Shown: piece by piece, positions 33,279 to 35,716 of the stretch
Position numbering within the stretch: the first letter of the stretch is position 1
How the letters are laid out: every line of letters begins with the position of its first letter
Origin: RUG12461 sp045661345
GTDB taxonomy: Bacteria; Bacillota; Clostridia; Lachnospirales; Lachnospiraceae
Direction of reading: 5' to 3'
NCBI GenBank assembly: GCA_045661345.1
Contig: JAZRFM010000023.1
Coordinates: 1 to 35,716 of the forward strand
Length of the DNA stretch: 35,716 bases
Made by a program: the position numbers and the translations under genes
The notes under the pieces: generated by a model
What the model was told of the DNA's origin: nothing
What the model saw: the letters and a program-made list of their open reading frames with translations, nothing else
Databases searched by the model: none

Positions 33279-34223
33279 CTAAAAGTATACAAACTCTTCT
33301 GTTGCCGGTTCTGTACGCTCGATTTCTTTTGCATGCAGTACTACAGCCACAACACCTTCGTATTCTTCTCTTTCCTCAACGGTAACGCTGGCAGTTAGAA
33401 TCACCCAGTCCTTTGTCTGATAGGATTCCTTCACGTCCTCGCAGATATAACCAATAAATGCTGTATCATCTGCACAACATGTCATAGCCATACGTCCTGG
33501 CACGAACTGATTCTGTGGCATTCCCTTTGGTCTGTAAACCATCCCTTTGAATTTTACTGTCTTGCCATCATATTTTTCCGGATGATCCATGGCATCAATG
33601 TACCAGATACCGTAATCTTCTTCCTCAATCTCGATTACATCTGCTTCCACATCAAATGGCATTTCTTCTTCAAATTCAAATGGTGCGCCATCTTCCATCT
33701 CAAAAGCTACAGTAGCTCTTGGATTTACCGCACGGATATTTCTCTTATAGCTTGCAGCATCTGTACCTTCCACACAACGATTAAAAATGACCATATCTGA
33801 TTCGCGGCACATATCCATAAAGAGAGATTTCATATTCTGCATGTACATGTCAAATGTAGTGGCATCCACCATAGTTACCTGCTGTGCACGAAACCATCCA
33901 CGAGGTTTTTTCACTGTATTGAGCAGTTCCATCCCCCACATTCCATTGTATTCTAAAAGGATCTGGCTTGGTTTATATTTTTTCTGTGCATTCTTTAAAA
34001 ATTCTTCTGTAAATTCTTCTTTGCTGTCACAGTAAATCACCTGCGAACCGTGTCTTGCAAGAAGACCTTCATCATATTCTTCCATCCCTTCTTCGCAAGC
34101 AATGATGAGGGTATCTTCTCCATCAGAGAAGTATTCATCTTCGATGGTATCCATGGCAAATACTGTTTTTCCGCTTTCTAAAAAGCCATTTACAACAAAG
34201 ACAGGAACCTTCATACCTATCAT
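33279..34223 (-). CDS. CobW/G3E-like GTPase with C-terminal DUF1980-like domain
   Basis: A 314-residue protein. The N-terminus VPVFVVNGFLESGKT has a P-loop of the CobW/G3E GTPase type. The region QVTMVDATTFDMYMQNM matches the family's switch-helix region, and MVIFNRC stands in for the usual NK-x-D guanine motif. The CxCC metal motif typical of G3E GTPases is absent. The last 100 residues (about 212-314, starting GKTVKFKGMVYRPKGM and including FVPGRMAMTCCADD) resemble the C-terminal domain of DUF1980/TIGR03943 proteins, which are often found with CobW genes and a permease. AGGAGG precedes ATG 34223 with a 7-base spacer. It is 15 bases downstream of the other CobW gene and is its probable partner in metal handling. 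Confidence 0.8.
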   Translation of the reverse strand: MIGMKVPVFVVNGFLESGKTVFAMDTIEDEYFSDGEDTLIIACEEGMEEYDEGLLARHGSQVIYCDSKEEFTEEFLKNAQKKYKPSQILLEYNGMWGMELLNTVKKPRGWFRAQQVTMVDATTFDMYMQNMKSLFMDMCRESDMVIFNRCVEGTDAASYKRNIRAVNPRATVAFEMEDGAPFEFEEEMPFDVEADVIEIEEEDYGIWYIDAMDHPEKYDGKTVKFKGMVYRPKGMPQNQFVPGRMAMTCCADDTAFIGYICEDVKESYQTKDWVILTASVTVEEREEYEGVVAVVLHAKEIERTEPATEEFVYF

Positions 34224-34238
34224 ATTTTCTCCTCCTGA

Positions 34239-35246
34239 TTACAGATGAAATAATTTAGCTAATTCTTCTTTATCTAACATAGAACCAATTACACAAATTC
34301 TTCCTGTGTAGTCAGCATCTCCATGACGAAGCTCATATTCTTCAGGAACCATGTCAAAATGTAACCATGTACCATCTGTGCAAGGTACAATACCTTTTGC
34401 ACGCAAAATAATACCGCAGTCATCATTGTCAGATAATTCTTTTAAAATCGCCTGAATTTCTTCTTCTGTATATTTTCTTGGAGTTTCTACGCCCCAGCTT
34501 GAGAAAACTTCATCTGCATGGTGATGATGATGTCCGTGATCATGACAACCACATGTACAATTTTCATCATGATGGTGATGATGTTCGTGGTGGTGATGGT
34601 CATGGCAGCCACATGTGCAGTTTTCATCATGGTCATGGTGATGATCATCGTGCATATCAAGTTCGATGTGTTCCATGGCGTTTACAATAATCTTTCCATC
34701 AATTTCTTCCCATGGAGTTGTGATGATTGTTGCATGGCCATTTTTTTCTTTAATCTGAGCAACACATTTTTCCAGTTTGTCTTCTTTCATCTTCTGAGTA
34801 CGGCTAATAACGATTGTTCCTGCATTTTCAATCTGATTATTGAAAAATTCACCGAAATTTTTCATATACATATTGCATTTCTGACCGTCTACAACAGTTA
34901 CTGAACTGTTCACTTTTTCACCAACTGCTTCTACTGCTTTTACAACGTCAGATAATTTACCAACACCTGAAGGTTCGATGATGACACGATCTGGGCTGTA
35001 TTTTTCAAGAACTTCTTTTAAGGCTGTTCCAAAATCTCCTACTAAAGAACAGCAAATACAGCCAGAATTCATTTCTGTAATTTCAATTCCTGCTTCTTTT
35101 AAGAAACCGCCGTCAACACCGATTTCACCAAATTCATTTTCAATAAGAACCAGTTTTTCTCCTGCAAATGCTTCTTTTAAAAGCTTTTTGATAAGAGTTG
35201 TCTTACCAGCGCCAAGAAAACCTGATACAATTTCAATTTTTGTCAT
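34239..35246 (-). CDS. CobW/G3E metallochaperone GTPase with His-rich insertion
   Basis: A 335-residue G3E GTPase. The P-loop GFLGAGKTT (residues 9-17) is followed by LIENEFGEIGVDGGFL and the metal motif SGCICCSL (Cys63, Cys65, Cys66). DRVIIEPSGVG and the SVTVVDG strand are typical of CobW/ZNG1. A histidine-rich linker at about residues 196-243 contains two copies of DENCTCGCHDH separated by runs of His. Such proteins deliver or store zinc or a related metal. The start at 35246 gives the usual MTKIEIVSGF; an in-frame ATG at 35270 adds 8 residues and has no better ribosome site. I see no clear Zur operator in the short upstream gap. It is co-transcribed with the 33279 gene. Confidence 0.9.
   Translation of the reverse strand: MTKIEIVSGFLGAGKTTLIKKLLKEAFAGEKLVLIENEFGEIGVDGGFLKEAGIEITEMNSGCICCSLVGDFGTALKEVLEKYSPDRVIIEPSGVGKLSDVVKAVEAVGEKVNSSVTVVDGQKCNMYMKNFGEFFNNQIENAGTIVISRTQKMKEDKLEKCVAQIKEKNGHATIITTPWEEIDGKIIVNAMEHIELDMHDDHHHDHDENCTCGCHDHHHHEHHHHHDENCTCGCHDHGHHHHHADEVFSSWGVETPRKYTEEEIQAILKELSDNDDCGIILRAKGIVPCTDGTWLHFDMVPEEYELRHGDADYTGRICVIGSMLDKEELAKLFHL
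34541..34648. repeat. 60-bp-spaced repeat encoding the Cys/His metal motif
   Basis: A 28-base segment at 34541-34568 recurs at 34601-34628 with a few changes, each followed by CAT/GTG-rich sequence. It encodes the two DENCTCGCHDH units and poly-His runs of the CobW protein, so it is a coding repeat that may vary in copy number. Confidence 0.75.
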
Positions 35247-35306
35247 TTCTTCACACTTTCTATCTATCAATAAGGACTTTTCGACAAAATCCGCAAATTT
35301 TATTAC

Positions 35307-35334
35307 AAAAGGGGAGCGTTACACAACACTCCCC
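35307..35334 (-). terminator. Terminator of rplT
   Basis: On the minus strand GGGGAGTG and CGCTCCCC form an 8-bp stem (one G-U pair), followed by TTTT (complement of 35307-35310). It separates rplT from the CobW pair. Confidence 0.75.
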
Positions 35335-35351
35335 CACTTTAATCACATAAT

Positions 35352-35711
35352 TTATTTGTTTAATTCTGCTTTTGCTGTTTCAGCTAATACTGTGAAAGCT
35401 GCTGCATCGTTAACTGCTAAATCAGCGAGAACTTTTCTGTTCATTTCTACGCCAGCTAATTTTAAGCCGTGCATGAATTTGCTGTATGATAAACCGTTCA
35501 TTCTAGCTGCTGCGTTGATACGAGCAATCCATAACTGTCTGAACTGACGTTTTCTTTCTTTTCTACCTGCATAAGAGCTTGTTAATGCTCTCATAACAGA
35601 CTGTTTTGCTACTCTGTACTGTTTAGAACGAGCGCCTCTATAACCTTTAGCGAGTTTTAATACTCTGTTGTGTTTTTTTCTAGCGTTTAAGCCACCTTTA
35701 ATTCTAGCCAT
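35352..35711 (-). CDS. rplT: 50S ribosomal protein L20
   Basis: A complete 119-residue L20, an early 23S rRNA-binding assembly protein of the large subunit. The N-terminus MARIKGGLNARKKHNRVLKLAKGY and the LWIARINAAARMNGLSYSKFMHGL core are diagnostic. It normally follows infC and rpmI; those would lie beyond the right edge. The start codon is at 35709-35711, only 5 bases from the edge, so the ribosome site is not visible. Its AT-rich codon use is unlike the genes left of 33 kb, which is odd for a core gene. Confidence 0.98.
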   Translation of the reverse strand: MARIKGGLNARKKHNRVLKLAKGYRGARSKQYRVAKQSVMRALTSSYAGRKERKRQFRQLWIARINAAARMNGLSYSKFMHGLKLAGVEMNRKVLADLAVNDAAAFTVLAETAKAELNK

Positions 35712-35716
35712 GTCTT

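Overview
The window reads as a Clostridia (Bacillota) genome fragment, most likely Lachnospiraceae. The signs are strong AGGAGG-type ribosome binding sites, SpoIIE/RsbU-type PP2C phosphatases with a STAS antagonist, a formate-tetrahydrofolate ligase behind a ZTP-type leader, an LtaS-like sulfatase next to a YfhO protein, and tRNA genes without an encoded CCA. I could not run a search, so the genus is not claimed. Bases 1 to about 32.9 kb are GC-rich; from about 33.1 kb to the end the DNA is clearly AT-rich, including the ribosomal gene rplT.

Layout. (a) 1-1977: GC-rich tandem repeats, an arylsulfotransferase-like lipoprotein and a small DUF4406-like protein. (b) 2054-24345: a long, same-strand and mostly tightly spaced cluster that is the main interest. 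It holds a STAS protein, an unrecognised 498-residue protein, a membrane PP2C phosphatase, a translationally coupled trio (four-helix membrane protein, DUF6765-like putative metal-dependent hydrolase, HdeD/DUF308-like membrane protein), a DAACS-type symporter with a degenerate GHKL ATPase-like domain at its N-terminus, a MATE transporter with an intact RsbW-like GHKL domain at its C-terminus, a GNAT-like protein, a 2586-residue coiled-coil protein carrying a UbiB/ABC1-type kinase domain, a GNAT acetyltransferase, a second membrane PP2C phosphatase and an ECF S-component-like protein. (c) 24373-26212: promoter, ZTP riboswitch with terminator, and fhs. (d) 26216-26408: tRNA-Ser(CGA) with promoter and terminator. 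(e) 26440-32743: LtaS-like sulfatase, YfhO-like protein, and a convergent membrane EAL protein. (f) 32788-33256: three tRNA-Leu genes. (g) 33279-35711 (minus strand): two CobW/G3E GTPases and rplT.

How the cluster may work (inference). It has the three parts of a partner-switching circuit: PP2C phosphatases with extracellular sensor regions, a STAS protein with a phosphorylatable serine, and a GHKL kinase. The kinase is fused to a transporter rather than being a free anti-sigma factor, and no sigma factor is encoded nearby. I propose that signals reaching the two phosphatases set STAS phosphorylation, which controls, or is controlled by, the MATE and DAACS-like membrane proteins. The giant UbiB-like kinase and the GNAT proteins may be effectors or scaffolds. 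The DAACS-like protein has lost residues that in well-studied homologues bind acidic amino acids, so it may be a sensor or carry a different substrate.

The composition break at the tRNA-Leu genes is either the edge of a transferred segment or an artificial join between two genomes. Conclusions about linkage across about 32.9-33.15 kb should be held loosely.
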